DNA of 39,217 bases from Paracoccaceae bacterium (GTDB taxonomy: Bacteria; Pseudomonadota; Alphaproteobacteria; Rhodobacterales; Rhodobacteraceae). Below, piece by piece: positions 19,140 to 27,522 of the stretch (position 1 is its first letter; each line of letters starts with the position of its first letter). A model generated the notes under the pieces. The model ran no database searches and was not told where the DNA came from. It was given only the letters and a program-made list of their open reading frames with translations. The position numbers and the translations under genes are program-made. The stretch spans positions 1-39,217 of the forward strand of contig JACONK010000017.1 of assembly GCA_014323795.1 (NCBI GenBank), read 5' to 3'.

Positions 19140-19532
19140 TCAAAGTCCCAACTTTGCGCGAATTTCTGCCGGGAAACGGGCGGGCTTGCCGCTGTCAGTA
19201 AGGCAGACCACTGTAATTTCAGAGGCAAATAACGCCTCTTCCCCCCGAAATACGTCCTGGAAAAAGATGATACGGGTGCGGCCGGACTGTTCCAGATCAG
19301 TCACAATTGTAAGCGCATCGTCGAACCTGGCGGGCCGCAGGTAGGTCGCCTGCACCTGTCGCACCGCAAAGACAAGTCCCCGGTCCGTCTTCAGCGCACC
19401 CTGGTCTATGCCTGCTTCACGCACGATGGTGGATCGGGCACGTTCGATAAACTTCAGATAATTGGCGTAATAAACAATTCCCGCCATGTCGGTATCTTCG
19501 TAGTAGACGCGGGTTTCAAAACGGTGGGTCAT
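19140..19532 (-). CDS. ybgC: Acyl-CoA thioesterase YbgC
   Basis: Hot-dog fold thioesterase encoded at the head of the tol-pal cluster in many Gram-negative bacteria. The ATG at 19530-19532 has CAGGAG upstream and gives a normal 130 aa. The active-site stretch YYEDTDMAGIVYYANYLKFIERAR is near residues 10-33; the second Asp (D15) is the expected catalytic residue. ATYLRPARFDDALTI is a further family block. It probably shares the promoter of the tol operon. Confidence 0.95.
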   Translation of the reverse strand: MTHRFETRVYYEDTDMAGIVYYANYLKFIERARSTIVREAGIDQGALKTDRGLVFAVRQVQATYLRPARFDDALTIVTDLEQSGRTRIIFFQDVFRGEEALFASEITVVCLTDSGKPARFPAEIRAKLGL

Positions 19533-19886
19533 GCCTGCTCCTGAATTGAGGCCAGTCCACGGCCTTCGGGCCCGGGTGCCGATGCAAAGGGCATAACCTG
19601 AAGGTTGTTGACAGCAAAATTCGGGACCGGGCTGTTGTTTTCGAAAAGAGAGGAGAATCACAGGAAATTTGCACCAGGCCCCGGATCCCGCCCCCCGGTG
19701 ACGCGCCGGTTATGGCAAGCGTCTTGTTAAGTGCTGCATCGGTGCCGTCAGCGTACCATCTTCCACGCCAGGAATAACCGGGGCGAAAGGTGTGTTCCCG
19801 CGGGCAAACCGGCGGGTGCCGCCGGGCGCAGGGAACAGCGGTACCGGGTCATCCGTGACATCAGGCATGCGCAATCGCTGAGTGCA
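19533..19886. other. Spacer upstream of ybgC-tol, no gene seen
   Basis: This 354-bp stretch separates valS from ybgC, both on the minus strand, and should carry the promoter of the ybgC-tol operon. No convincing -35/-10 pair was found. A GC-rich imperfect hairpin (gttccc ... gggaac, about 19795-19838) lies some 50 nt past the valS stop without a T run. Open frames crossing it are shadows. Confidence 0.5.
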
Positions 19887-22800
19887 TTATCCAAGTGCCG
19901 CCACCCGGGCCTGCGCCGCGTGGAGTGTCGCTATTTCCTTGCCCAGGGCTGCCACCCGCGCACGGTTTTCGTCAACCACCTCCTCAGGTGCGTTGGCGAT
20001 GAATTTCTCGTTCGACAGTTTCTTCCGCAATCCGCCCAGCTCCCCTTCAAGCTTGTCCAGAGTCCTGGCAAGGCGTACCTTTTCCGCACCGACGTCTATC
20101 AGATCGGCGATCGGCAGGCAGACAGATCCGCCTTCGACCGCGAGGGTCACCGCACCTTTCGGTGCTGCGTCGGCCGAGGCAATCTCCTCAATCCGGGCGA
20201 GCCGTTTGATCATCGCCTGATTGCGTTCCAGTGCCGCCGACGCCGGCCCATCAAGGCCCAGCAGCACCAGATCGGTCTTCGCGCCCGCGTTCACGCGCAT
20301 CTGCGCCCGGACGGAGCGGATTTGCTCGATCAGATCGATAACCCGGTTCACCTCCCGTTCCGCAAGGGCGTCCACCAGTTCCGCCCCGTAGGCCGGCCAG
20401 TCACCGTGGGCGAGCATCTTCGGCCGCTCCGCGATTTTCGCCCAAATCTCCTCCGTTATGTATGGCATGATCGGGTGCAGCATCAGGAGGCACTGGTCGA
20501 TGACCCATGCCATTGTCGCCCGTGTCTCTGCCTTTTGTGCGCCATCGCCTTGCAACAGAGGCTTGGTGAATTCCACATACCAATCGCAGACCGTGCCCCA
20601 TACAAAGGCATAAAGCGTGTGCGCCGCATCGCCGAACCGGTAGGCACCGAGTGCTGCATCCACCGCCTCCCGCGCTTTGGCCGTTTCTCCCACGATCCAC
20701 CTGTTAACTGTCGTCGCGCAAGTCGCCGGATCAAATTCCGGGTGCGGCTTGCAATCGTTCAGTTCCGCAAATCGTGCGGCGTTCCACAGTTTCGTGCCGA
20801 AGTTGCGGTAGCCCTGAATGCGGCTGGTACTGAGCTTCAGATCCCGCCCCCTGGCCGCCATGGCCGTCAGCGTGAACCGCACTGCGTCCGCGCCGTATTC
20901 GTTTATCAGTTCCAGCGGGTCAAGCACGTTGCCGAGCGATTTGGACATCTTCTTGCCCTTCTCGTCGCGCACCAGCGCGTGCACACAGACTGTGCGGAAG
21001 GGCACCCCTTTCACCACCTCCAGCTGCATCATCATCATACGGGCGACCCAGAAGAAGATGATATCAAAGCCGGTGACGAGCACATCCGTCGGAAAATAGC
21101 GTTTCAGTTCGGGCATATCCCCGGGCCAGCCCAGTGTGCCGACAGGCCAGAGGCCGGAGGAAAACCAGGTATCGAGGACGTCGGGGTCGCGAAAGACTAT
21201 TACCCTGCCACCAATGGTTCCGGAAAGATGAGAGACCGTCGCCTTGTAAATTTTCTCCGACTCCTCCCCGGATAGTTCAGGGTTTTCGGTAAAATGGATC
21301 CTCTGTGCATAATCTTTCCCGTAATACTCTCGCATAAGATGAAGGGCTTCCGCTTCCGACACCGCACAAAAGTGCTTGAGCCGGCTATAGTCTACACTGA
21401 TCGAATCTGATTTTCGCTCCACAACAGCTGGCCCATACCAGACCGGGATCCGGTGGCCCCACCAGAGCTGGCGGGAAATGCACCATGGCTCAATGTTCCT
21501 GAGCCAGTGGAAATAGACCTTCTCAGCCCGTTCCGGCAGGATTTTGGTGTGCCCGTCGCGAACGGCCTGAATCGCCGGGGCAGCCAGTTTTTCGGCATCC
21601 ACAAACCACTGGTCGGTCAGCATTGGCTCAATCACGACCCCGGAGCGGTCACCGAAGGGCTGCATGATCGGTTTCGATTCAACCATTGGCACCAGCGCAT
21701 CAGCACCTTCCGCCCCGGGTTTCAGGGCTGCCTTGCCAAGGGCCGGGTTGTCGGCGCGGGTCATCACGGCCAGGCCTTCAGCGGTGATCGCCCCGACCAC
21801 CTTCCCGCGCGCCTCAAACCGGTCCAGGCCGCGCAGGTGGTCGGGGACAAGGTTCAGTTCATCCACGGACTGTTCCGTGAAGTCTGCCCCTTCCGCGATA
21901 GCCTGGGCCTGTTCGGCCGCAATCGCATAGGGTGCGCCGTCGGCCCGCATCCGGCCCCTGGTATCCATCAGGCGGTACATCGGAATGCCGCCGCGTCTGG
22001 CGACCTGGCAGTCGTTAAAATCATGCGCCCCGGTGATCTTTACGGCACCGGAGCCGAAGTCCGGGTCCGGGTATTCGTCAGTGATAATCGGAATCAGACG
22101 GCGCTGTTCTTTCGGTCCGATCGGGATTTCGCAGAGCTTGCCCACGATGGGTGCGTAGCGTTCATCGCCCGGATGCACGGCAACGGCACCGTCGCCCAGC
22201 ATCGTCTCCGGCCGGGTGGTGGCGATGGAGATGTAGTCGCGCTCCTCTTCCAGCAGGACGTTCCCGTCCTTGTCCTTCTCGGCGTGGGTATAGGTCGCAC
22301 CGCCCGCCAGCGGGTATTTGAAGTGCCACATGTGACCCGCGACCTCTGTGTTTTCCACCTCGAGGTCGGAAATTGCGCTTTCGAAATGCGGATCCCAATT
22401 CACCAGCCGCTTGTCGCGATAGATGAGGCCCTTGTTATAAAGATCCACAAACACCTTCAGGACAGCGTCGTGGAAATTCCCCTCCTCTCCTTCCGGGGCA
22501 TCGGGGGCACCGGACATCGTGAAAGCCTCCCGCGACCAGTCGCAGGAGGCACCGAGCCGTTTCAACTGGCCGATGATCGTCTTGCAGGACTGTTTCTTTT
22601 GTTGCCAGACGCGGTCGGTGAACGCCTTGCGACCCAGTTCCACACGAGTGCCTTCCCCTCGCGCTGCCATCTCGCGCTCCGTCACCATCTGGGTGGCGAT
22701 GCCTGCGTGGTCCGTGCCCGGCTGCCAGAGCGTGTCGAACCCCCGCATCCGGTGCCAACGCACCAGCACATCCTGCAGCGTGGTGTTGAACGCATGCCCC

Positions 22801-22958
22801 ATGTGCAGGCTGCCCGTCACGTTAGGCGGCGGAAGCATGATACAAAAGGCATCGTCCCGGCTGGCGTTGGCTCCGGCGGCAAAGGCGTTGATATCTTCCC
22901 AGGCCCGGGTGATACGGGGTTCTGCCGCTGCGGCGTCAAAAGTCTTTTCCATCGGCAT
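19887..22958 (-). CDS. valS: Valyl-tRNA synthetase
   Basis: Class I synthetase that charges tRNA-Val. From the ATG at 22956-22958 ([21 protein letters not shown]), with a GGAAG site upstream, the product is 1023 aa. A GTG 33 nt upstream and an ATG 6 nt downstream are alternatives. Hallmarks are [14 protein letters not shown] (HIGH box) near residue 40, [11 protein letters not shown] at the start of the editing domain, [31 protein letters not shown], and [11 protein letters not shown] (KMSKS). After the anticodon-binding domain comes a C-terminal coiled coil ([22 protein letters not shown]), typical of bacterial ValRS. It looks complete and monocistronic. Confidence 0.98.
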   Translation of the reverse strand: MPMEKTFDAAAAEPRITRAWEDINAFAAGANASRDDAFCIMLPPPNVTGSLHMGHAFNTTLQDVLVRWHRMRGFDTLWQPGTDHAGIATQMVTEREMAARGEGTRVELGRKAFTDRVWQQKKQSCKTIIGQLKRLGASCDWSREAFTMSGAPDAPEGEEGNFHDAVLKVFVDLYNKGLIYRDKRLVNWDPHFESAISDLEVENTEVAGHMWHFKYPLAGGATYTHAEKDKDGNVLLEEERDYISIATTRPETMLGDGAVAVHPGDERYAPIVGKLCEIPIGPKEQRRLIPIITDEYPDPDFGSGAVKITGAHDFNDCQVARRGGIPMYRLMDTRGRMRADGAPYAIAAEQAQAIAEGADFTEQSVDELNLVPDHLRGLDRFEARGKVVGAITAEGLAVMTRADNPALGKAALKPGAEGADALVPMVESKPIMQPFGDRSGVVIEPMLTDQWFVDAEKLAAPAIQAVRDGHTKILPERAEKVYFHWLRNIEPWCISRQLWWGHRIPVWYGPAVVERKSDSISVDYSRLKHFCAVSEAEALHLMREYYGKDYAQRIHFTENPELSGEESEKIYKATVSHLSGTIGGRVIVFRDPDVLDTWFSSGLWPVGTLGWPGDMPELKRYFPTDVLVTGFDIIFFWVARMMMMQLEVVKGVPFRTVCVHALVRDEKGKKMSKSLGNVLDPLELINEYGADAVRFTLTAMAARGRDLKLSTSRIQGYRNFGTKLWNAARFAELNDCKPHPEFDPATCATTVNRWIVGETAKAREAVDAALGAYRFGDAAHTLYAFVWGTVCDWYVEFTKPLLQGDGAQKAETRATMAWVIDQCLLMLHPIMPYITEEIWAKIAERPKMLAHGDWPAYGAELVDALAEREVNRVIDLIEQIRSVRAQMRVNAGAKTDLVLLGLDGPASAALERNQAMIKRLARIEEIASADAAPKGAVTLAVEGGSVCLPIADLIDVGAEKVRLARTLDKLEGELGGLRKKLSNEKFIANAPEEVVDENRARVAALGKEIATLHAAQARVAALG

Positions 22959-23249
22959 GGGATTGCTTCCGTTGAAACGCGTGTCCGGCACCGTCTAACG
23001 ACTTGCATGGCGAAGGGAAAGACCTGTGCCCTGACGGGCCTGGAAAATCTGTCCCGGCTCATTGCAGGGTGTGGTGCCGCGTTAGATCCATATGGCAGAA
23101 GTATCGCCGGTGTGCCGCGGGCTATTATCTTTGGCATGGCTTGCCCGCATTGCGCCAACGTGGCCCGTGCGTTCGATTTGCCGGGTTGCCAAATCCGCGC
23201 CAGGCCGACATACGGGGCCGATAAACACGGACGCAGCACAAGGATTGCC

Positions 23250-23654
23250 ATGATCGGTCGCCTGAATCACGTCGCCATAGCCGTGCCTGATCTGGACGCG
23301 GCGGCAGACCAATACCGCACTACCCTGGGTGCCAATGTCGGTGCCCCCCGGGAAGAACCCGACCATGGCGTGACGGTTGTTTTCATTGATTTGCCCAACA
23401 CGAAAATCGAGCTGCTCTGCCCCCTGGGCAAAGGTTCCCCCATTGAGGGATTTCTCGCCAAAAATCCGGCGGGCGGCATCCACCACGTCTGCTACGAAGT
23501 CGATGATATCCTGGAGGTTCGGGACCGGCTCAGCGCGGCAGGTGCACGGGTTCTGGGCAATGGGGAACCGAAGATCGGCGCCCATGGCAAACCGGTGTTA
23601 TTCCTGCACCCCAAAGACTTCAACGGGGTGCTGGTGGAGCTGGAACAGGTATGA
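23250..23654 (+). CDS. mce: Methylmalonyl-CoA epimerase
   Basis: Interconverts the R and S forms of methylmalonyl-CoA on the way from propionyl-CoA to succinyl-CoA. The ATG at 23250-23252 (MIGRLNHVAIAVPDLDAAAD) has AAGGA upstream; product 134 aa, the usual length. It is a vicinal oxygen chelate protein: likely metal ligands are His7, His79 (in GGIHHVCYEVDD) and Glu130 near the C terminus (VLVELEQV). Other family blocks are NTKIELLCPLG and KPVLFLHPKDFNGVLVELEQ. Its stop overlaps the DUF1467 gene start (ATGA), so the two are coupled. Confidence 0.95.
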   Translation: MIGRLNHVAIAVPDLDAAADQYRTTLGANVGAPREEPDHGVTVVFIDLPNTKIELLCPLGKGSPIEGFLAKNPAGGIHHVCYEVDDILEVRDRLSAAGARVLGNGEPKIGAHGKPVLFLHPKDFNGVLVELEQV

Positions 23655-23914
23655 CGATCGGTGCGGCACTTGTCCTGTTTGCCATCGTCTGGTTCATGGT
23701 TTTGTTCATCGTGCTGCCCTTGCGGTTGACGACCCAGGGGGAATGTGGCGATGTGGTTCCGGGTACGCCGAAATCCGCACCCGCCAACGTGAACCTGAAA
23801 CGCAAGGTGCTGTGGGTCACAATTGTGTCGGCGGTGATTTGGGCCGGACTGGCGGCGGTCATCGTGACCGGCGTTATCTCAATCGGGCAATTTGATATCT
23901 ACAACGGGATTTAG
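23651..23914 (+). CDS. DUF1467 family membrane protein
   Basis: This 87-aa protein starts in the ATGA overlap with mce. It has two membrane segments (about 5-24, AALVLFAIVWFMVLFIVLPL, and 52-76, VLWVTIVSAVIWAGLAAVIVTGV) around a loop with the family-like GECGDVVPGTPKSAPANVNLKRK. DUF1467 proteins of this size are a regular neighbour of mce in alphaproteobacteria. Function is unknown. Its last 36 bp overlap, tail to tail, the end of the gene on the other strand. Confidence 0.9.
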   Translation: MTIGAALVLFAIVWFMVLFIVLPLRLTTQGECGDVVPGTPKSAPANVNLKRKVLWVTIVSAVIWAGLAAVIVTGVISIGQFDIYNGI

Positions 23915-24709
23915 CCCTTGGCCGCCTGCCAGCAGGCGCAGGGATTCCGCATGGATGCGCGGGTCACCCGCGGCAATAACCTGCCCGCCCTGATGGGCGG
24001 GGCCACCCTGCCAGTTCGTTACGATACCGCCTGCGGCCTTCACCAGGGCAAGGGGGCCATGGATATCATAGGGTGCCATGCCTGCTTCAATCACCAGATC
24101 AACCTGTCCAGACGCGAGCAGGGCATAGGCGTAACAGTCCATGCCGTAGCGCACGAGCCTTGCCGCCGCCGCCACACGCTGAAAGGCGGCCTTCTCTGCC
24201 AGGGTGCCGACCTCTGGAAACGTAGTGAAGAGCGTGGCCAGCCCCAGTGTGGCGCACGGGCGCACCCGGATGCCGCATGTCTGCCCGCCATGGTTCCGAT
24301 ACGCACCGTCCGGCCAGCCCCAGAACCGTTCACGGATGAAGGGCTGATCAATCATGCCGATGGTCGGCCCGGTTTCCGGCCCGACGGCGATCAGCACCCC
24401 CCATGTCGGCGTACCGGAGATAAATCCGCGCGTTCCATCGATGGGGTCAAGCACCCAGGTCAGCCCGGTGCTGCCGGTCTGCCGGCCGAATTCTTCGCCC
24501 AGGACAGCGTCATCCGGTCTGGCCGCAGCCAGGATCTGCCGCATCGCCTCCTCGATCCCGCGGTCGGCGGCTGTGACCGGATCAAACCCGCGGGCATCCT
24601 TGTTTTCCAATCCCTGGTCAGGCAGCCGGAAATACCGCATAGCGACCGGGCGGGCCGCATCTGCCAGGGCATGGGCCACCGAAAGCAGCTCCGCGCCCCG
24701 ATCAGACAC
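23879..24709 (-). CDS. hisN: Inositol monophosphatase family protein, probable histidinol-phosphatase
   Basis: Mg2+-dependent phosphatase of the IMPase/FIG superfamily, 276 aa. The metal-binding motifs are complete: VLGEEFG (Glu72-73), WVLDPIDGTRGFISG (Asp88, Asp91) and, near the C terminus, MAPYDIHGPLALVKAAGG, where D-I-H replaces the more common WD-x-A pattern. Closeness to HisN-type histidinol-phosphate phosphatases is suggested by GTRGFISGTPTWGVLIA and MDCYAYALLASGQVDLVIEAG; inositol or other sugar phosphates are possible substrates. The start is a GTG at 24707-24709 with no strong ribosome-binding site. The 3' end overlaps the DUF1467 gene by 36 bp. Confidence 0.85.
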   Translation of the reverse strand: MSDRGAELLSVAHALADAARPVAMRYFRLPDQGLENKDARGFDPVTAADRGIEEAMRQILAAARPDDAVLGEEFGRQTGSTGLTWVLDPIDGTRGFISGTPTWGVLIAVGPETGPTIGMIDQPFIRERFWGWPDGAYRNHGGQTCGIRVRPCATLGLATLFTTFPEVGTLAEKAAFQRVAAAARLVRYGMDCYAYALLASGQVDLVIEAGMAPYDIHGPLALVKAAGGIVTNWQGGPAHQGGQVIAAGDPRIHAESLRLLAGGQGLNPVVDIKLPD

Positions 24710-25350
24710 GGCGGATATTCAGGGGTGAACAGTTCAGCCGCCGGAGCGTGACGATTCCGGCACGGCTCATGACATAAGTATTCCTGCCATCGGGAAGGGA
24801 AAGACAGGTGGTGCCGCGGGTTATGACGGGGCGAGATGCTTCTGCCATTAAATCCCCGCGTTGTCCGGCCGGCCATTTCCCTGTCCGGAGGATTGCCGGC
24901 GGGCCGGCGAGGTTTAACCCCGTGGCGGGGGCCGCCGGGCGACATGAACAGGTCACGCCACGCATGGCGGCAGGGCAGGCTGACCCGGCCCAGCCCCTGG
25001 GCCGATGCAACCCAATCTGCCCTGTCGGGCCGCCTTCGAGCCCGTGCCGCACCTGATCCCCGGGCACCGGCCCGGGCACCGGATCGTCGGGAGGGATTGG
25101 ACGGAACGTGCCGGCGCGGTTCATATTTTGCCTTGCAATCCTGTATTTGCCGGGCAACCCTGTATTTGCCGGAAACGGGATAGCCGCCTTTGCGCCGATG
25201 TGTCAACCTCACCAGGGCACAAGCGGCCGCAGACGGCGGCACCGCAAAGGCCTGACCCGGGTGCACGAATCCGGCCAATTGATTCAGGGGCATTGCACGA
25301 AGGCGTGTTTTCCGGATTGATTTAGAACCCGGAAACAGAAAGAACAGGCC
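24710..25350. other. GC-rich spacer between divergent genes, no gene seen
   Basis: This 641-bp stretch separates the minus-strand hisN-like gene from the plus-strand oxidoreductase. Overlapping open frames exist on both strands, but they are Arg/Pro-rich and show no family likeness or start signals. It contains a 19-bp tandem repeat at 25135-25172 and GC-rich inverted repeats around 25060-25090 (cccgggcaccggcccgggcaccgg). Confidence 0.5.
25135..25172. repeat. 19-bp tandem duplication
   Basis: gcaatcctgtatttgccgg (25135-25153) is followed directly by the same 19 bp with one change, t to c at the fifth base (25154-25172). It lies in the long spacer between hisN-like and the oxidoreductase. It could be a pair of protein-binding sites or a replication-slippage product. 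Confidence 0.8.
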
Positions 25351-26358
25351 ATGACTATGCGGAAATCAGCCGAACCGTCCCGGATGCGGGCCCGGATGCG
25401 GGGGCAATGTGTCGTGCAATACGGGGCACCCCTGCGCACTGAGGTGCGGGATGTGCCGGCGATAAGTTCCCGGGAAGTGCTGATAAGGGTACGGGCCTGT
25501 GCGCTCAACTTCGGTGATCTGTTGCTGATCAAGGGCAGTTATCAGGAAAAACCGGCACTGCCCTTTGTGTTGGGAATGGAATTTTCGGGGGATATCACCG
25601 CTATCGGTGCCGATGTCAAAGACCTGCGTGTCGGTGACCGGGTGCTGGCCTGCAACGGCACCGGCGGGCTGGCGGATTACGCGGCCGTGGCCGGTGCTGT
25701 CTGCCACAGGATCCCGGACACGATGAGCCACGTCAACGCGGCGGCCTTTCCCGTTGCTTATGGCACGGCCCATGTCGGGCTGGATTACCGGGCGCGCCTT
25801 GTCCCGGGGGAACGACTCATCGTCACGGGGGCCGCAGGCGGTGTCGGGCTGACGGCGGTGGAACTTGGGACGCGCATGGGGGCAGAGGTTGTGGCCGTGG
25901 CCCGGGGTGCCGCGAAGCTTGATATTGCGCGGGCAGCCGGGGCGATTCATACGCTTGACAGTGACACGACCGATTTGCGGGAGGCGGTCAAGGCGCTCGG
26001 CGGGGCCGATGTGGTGTATGACGTTGTGGGCGGTGAGCAGTTTCGCGCCCTGATGCGGGCCACCAACCCGGACGGGCGGCTGATCCCGCTCGGCTTTGCC
26101 TCTGGCACTGTGCCGCAGATCCCGGCAAATCACCTGCTGGTAAAGAACCTGACCGTGATCGGGTATTATTGGGGCGGCTATGCGCGCGTTAACCCGAAGG
26201 TTCTGCACAGTAGCATGAAAACATTGTTGGGATGGTGGGAAGCCGGTGACCTGAACCCGCGCATCAGCCATGTTTTGCCCTTTGATCAGGCCAACGAGGC
26301 CCTTGATCTGCTGCGTACGCGCACGGCCACCGGCAAGGTGGTTGTGGAAATCGGCTGA
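25351..26358 (+). CDS. NADPH:quinone oxidoreductase family protein (MDR)
   Basis: Medium-chain dehydrogenase/reductase of the zinc-free quinone oxidoreductase type, 335 aa. The catalytic domain shows VLIRVRACALNFGDLLLIKGSYQ and PFVLGMEFSGDITAIG. The Rossmann domain has LIVTGAAGGVGLTAVELGTRMGAEVVAVARG, which binds NADPH. No zinc-ligand Cys cluster is present. The ATG at 25351 follows gaacagg. The first ~17 residues (MTMRKSAEPSRMRARMR) look unlike the family, so a start at one of the later in-frame ATGs is possible. Close relatives are often annotated near acyl-CoA metabolism genes, but the true substrate cannot be told. Confidence 0.9.
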   Translation: MTMRKSAEPSRMRARMRGQCVVQYGAPLRTEVRDVPAISSREVLIRVRACALNFGDLLLIKGSYQEKPALPFVLGMEFSGDITAIGADVKDLRVGDRVLACNGTGGLADYAAVAGAVCHRIPDTMSHVNAAAFPVAYGTAHVGLDYRARLVPGERLIVTGAAGGVGLTAVELGTRMGAEVVAVARGAAKLDIARAAGAIHTLDSDTTDLREAVKALGGADVVYDVVGGEQFRALMRATNPDGRLIPLGFASGTVPQIPANHLLVKNLTVIGYYWGGYARVNPKVLHSSMKTLLGWWEAGDLNPRISHVLPFDQANEALDLLRTRTATGKVVVEIG

Positions 26359-26363
26359 CTGTT

Positions 26364-26389
26364 GCGCAGCCCTTGCGCCGCCGTTTTTT
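26364..26389 (+). terminator. Weak intrinsic terminator after the oxidoreductase
   Basis: Arms gcgca (26364-26368) and tgcgc (26374-26378) pair perfectly around gccct. Five bases later there is a run of six T (26384-26389). It starts 5 nt past the stop codon. The short stem and the gap before the T run make it a weak candidate. Confidence 0.35.
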
Positions 26390-26757
26390 GATTCGGGGGG
26401 ATCAGGGGCCGCGGAACCTGCCCGGTTCTGACCCTTCCCCGGATGCAGGCGATTACACATCCGGACGCAACCCGGCAGATGCGGTCCGCGGGAATTTATC
26501 GGGCATGGGAGAATTAAACGGCACGTTTTACGCGGGATATGAAAATGCCAAATCCCGACGTCCCCGAAATGCGGAAGAAAAACCGTCCGGTCCGGTGACA
26601 CCTTGCGTATTATGCGGGGAAGGAACAGGGCATTGAATTTGTCAGCCTGAATTCCATCCTGGGCAGTTTCACATTTCCTTACGCACAGGTCTGGTGCCCG
26701 CCGGTAAAATCCGGGTCATATTGATGGCGGTGCCGCGGCAGGCACGGGGCTGACGGG
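26390..26757. other. Spacer between convergent genes, no gene seen
   Basis: This 368-bp stretch lies between the plus-strand oxidoreductase and the 3' end of the Type ISP gene. It is less GC-rich than its neighbours in the middle. No frame shows a family likeness or a ribosome-binding site. It may be the right-hand junction of the accessory island, but no integrase, att-like repeat or IS end is visible. Confidence 0.45.
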
Positions 26758-27522
26758 TCAGTCCATCTCCAATTCCGGCAGGGTGTTTACGATTTTCATT
26801 GTTTCCAGGCTGATGGTGATGACGCGGCAGAGCAGGTCCAGGGGGTAGCGGGGGTTTTCCATGGTTTCCCGTGCCCAGGCGTTGGCATCGTTCACGATAC
26901 CGCTCTTCCTGTCCGTGCGCAGGCCCTGGCGTTGCATGACCCATTCGATGGCGGGGCGACCGCTGACCACATATTCCCAGGCGGCCGGGGGAATACCGGT
27001 GAGTGTGATGTGATCGTTATAGCGGATGGTTGTGCGGTCCTTGTCGCGGGCGGTGCCGCCGAGGCGCATTTTGGTGACGCGATAAAAGGTGGCCGGGGCC
27101 GATTGGGCCAGGGGGTGCCGTGCCGGGTCGCCTTTCGCAAAGGTGACGGGGAAGGGGGTGGCGGTACAGAAGTTGACGTGCAGATCGCCCAGTTTCTGGC
27201 CGGCAGCGCGCAGCGCGCGGAAGGTTTCCGCATCGGGCGGCGGGGGGATGCGGGGGAGGGTGCGGGTGAGGTTGTTTTTGAAGCGGGTGCGGTAGGCTGG
27301 ATGGTGCAGCAGGCCGTAGATGTAGTGGAACAGATCGGTGTGGGTGAGGGGGGTGTCGGGGCAGGCGGTTTGGAAGCGGGCGCAGGCGGCGGGGGTGATG
27401 GCCGGGCGGCGCGGGGGCCGGATGCGGGACGGGGGTTCGTTTGGCGGGGCGGGATCGTAGAGGTACAGGGGGAAGCACTGGCCGACTTCTATCGCGCCGT
27501 CGCAAGGGATATGATCGGTCAT
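26758..27522 (-). CDS. C-terminal fragment of the Type ISP restriction-modification enzyme
   Basis: The 254-aa frame from the ATG at 27522 (MTDHIPCDGAIEVGQCFPLYLYDP) is the target-recognition/C-terminal part of the upstream gene, not an independent gene. The same frame stays open upstream through ENRVIIVTGPGAKSGFSCL, which is part of the same family block. The family's VYQMP...FP segment ends the other fragment at exactly this point. Recognisable blocks are HYIYGLLHHPAYRTRF, LGDLHVNFC, RYNDHITLTGIPPAAWEYVVSGRPAIEWVM and a YPLDLLCRVITISLETMKIV tail. One extra base in the 27608-27645 tract region would fuse it to the large fragment. Separate translation from the internal ATG is conceivable but has no strong ribosome-binding site. 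Confidence 0.85.
   Translation of the reverse strand: MTDHIPCDGAIEVGQCFPLYLYDPAPPNEPPSRIRPPRRPAITPAACARFQTACPDTPLTHTDLFHYIYGLLHHPAYRTRFKNNLTRTLPRIPPPPDAETFRALRAAGQKLGDLHVNFCTATPFPVTFAKGDPARHPLAQSAPATFYRVTKMRLGGTARDKDRTTIRYNDHITLTGIPPAAWEYVVSGRPAIEWVMQRQGLRTDRKSGIVNDANAWARETMENPRYPLDLLCRVITISLETMKIVNTLPELEMD

Noticed and set aside
24460-25293. 277-codon minus-strand frame over the hisN-like gene and its upstream spacer
   Set aside because: It overlaps the hisN-like coding frame out of phase, is Arg/Pro-rich and has no family likeness.
26373-26636. 87-codon plus-strand frame after the oxidoreductase
   Set aside because: No ribosome-binding site, unusual composition and overlap with the weak terminator; treated as spacer.
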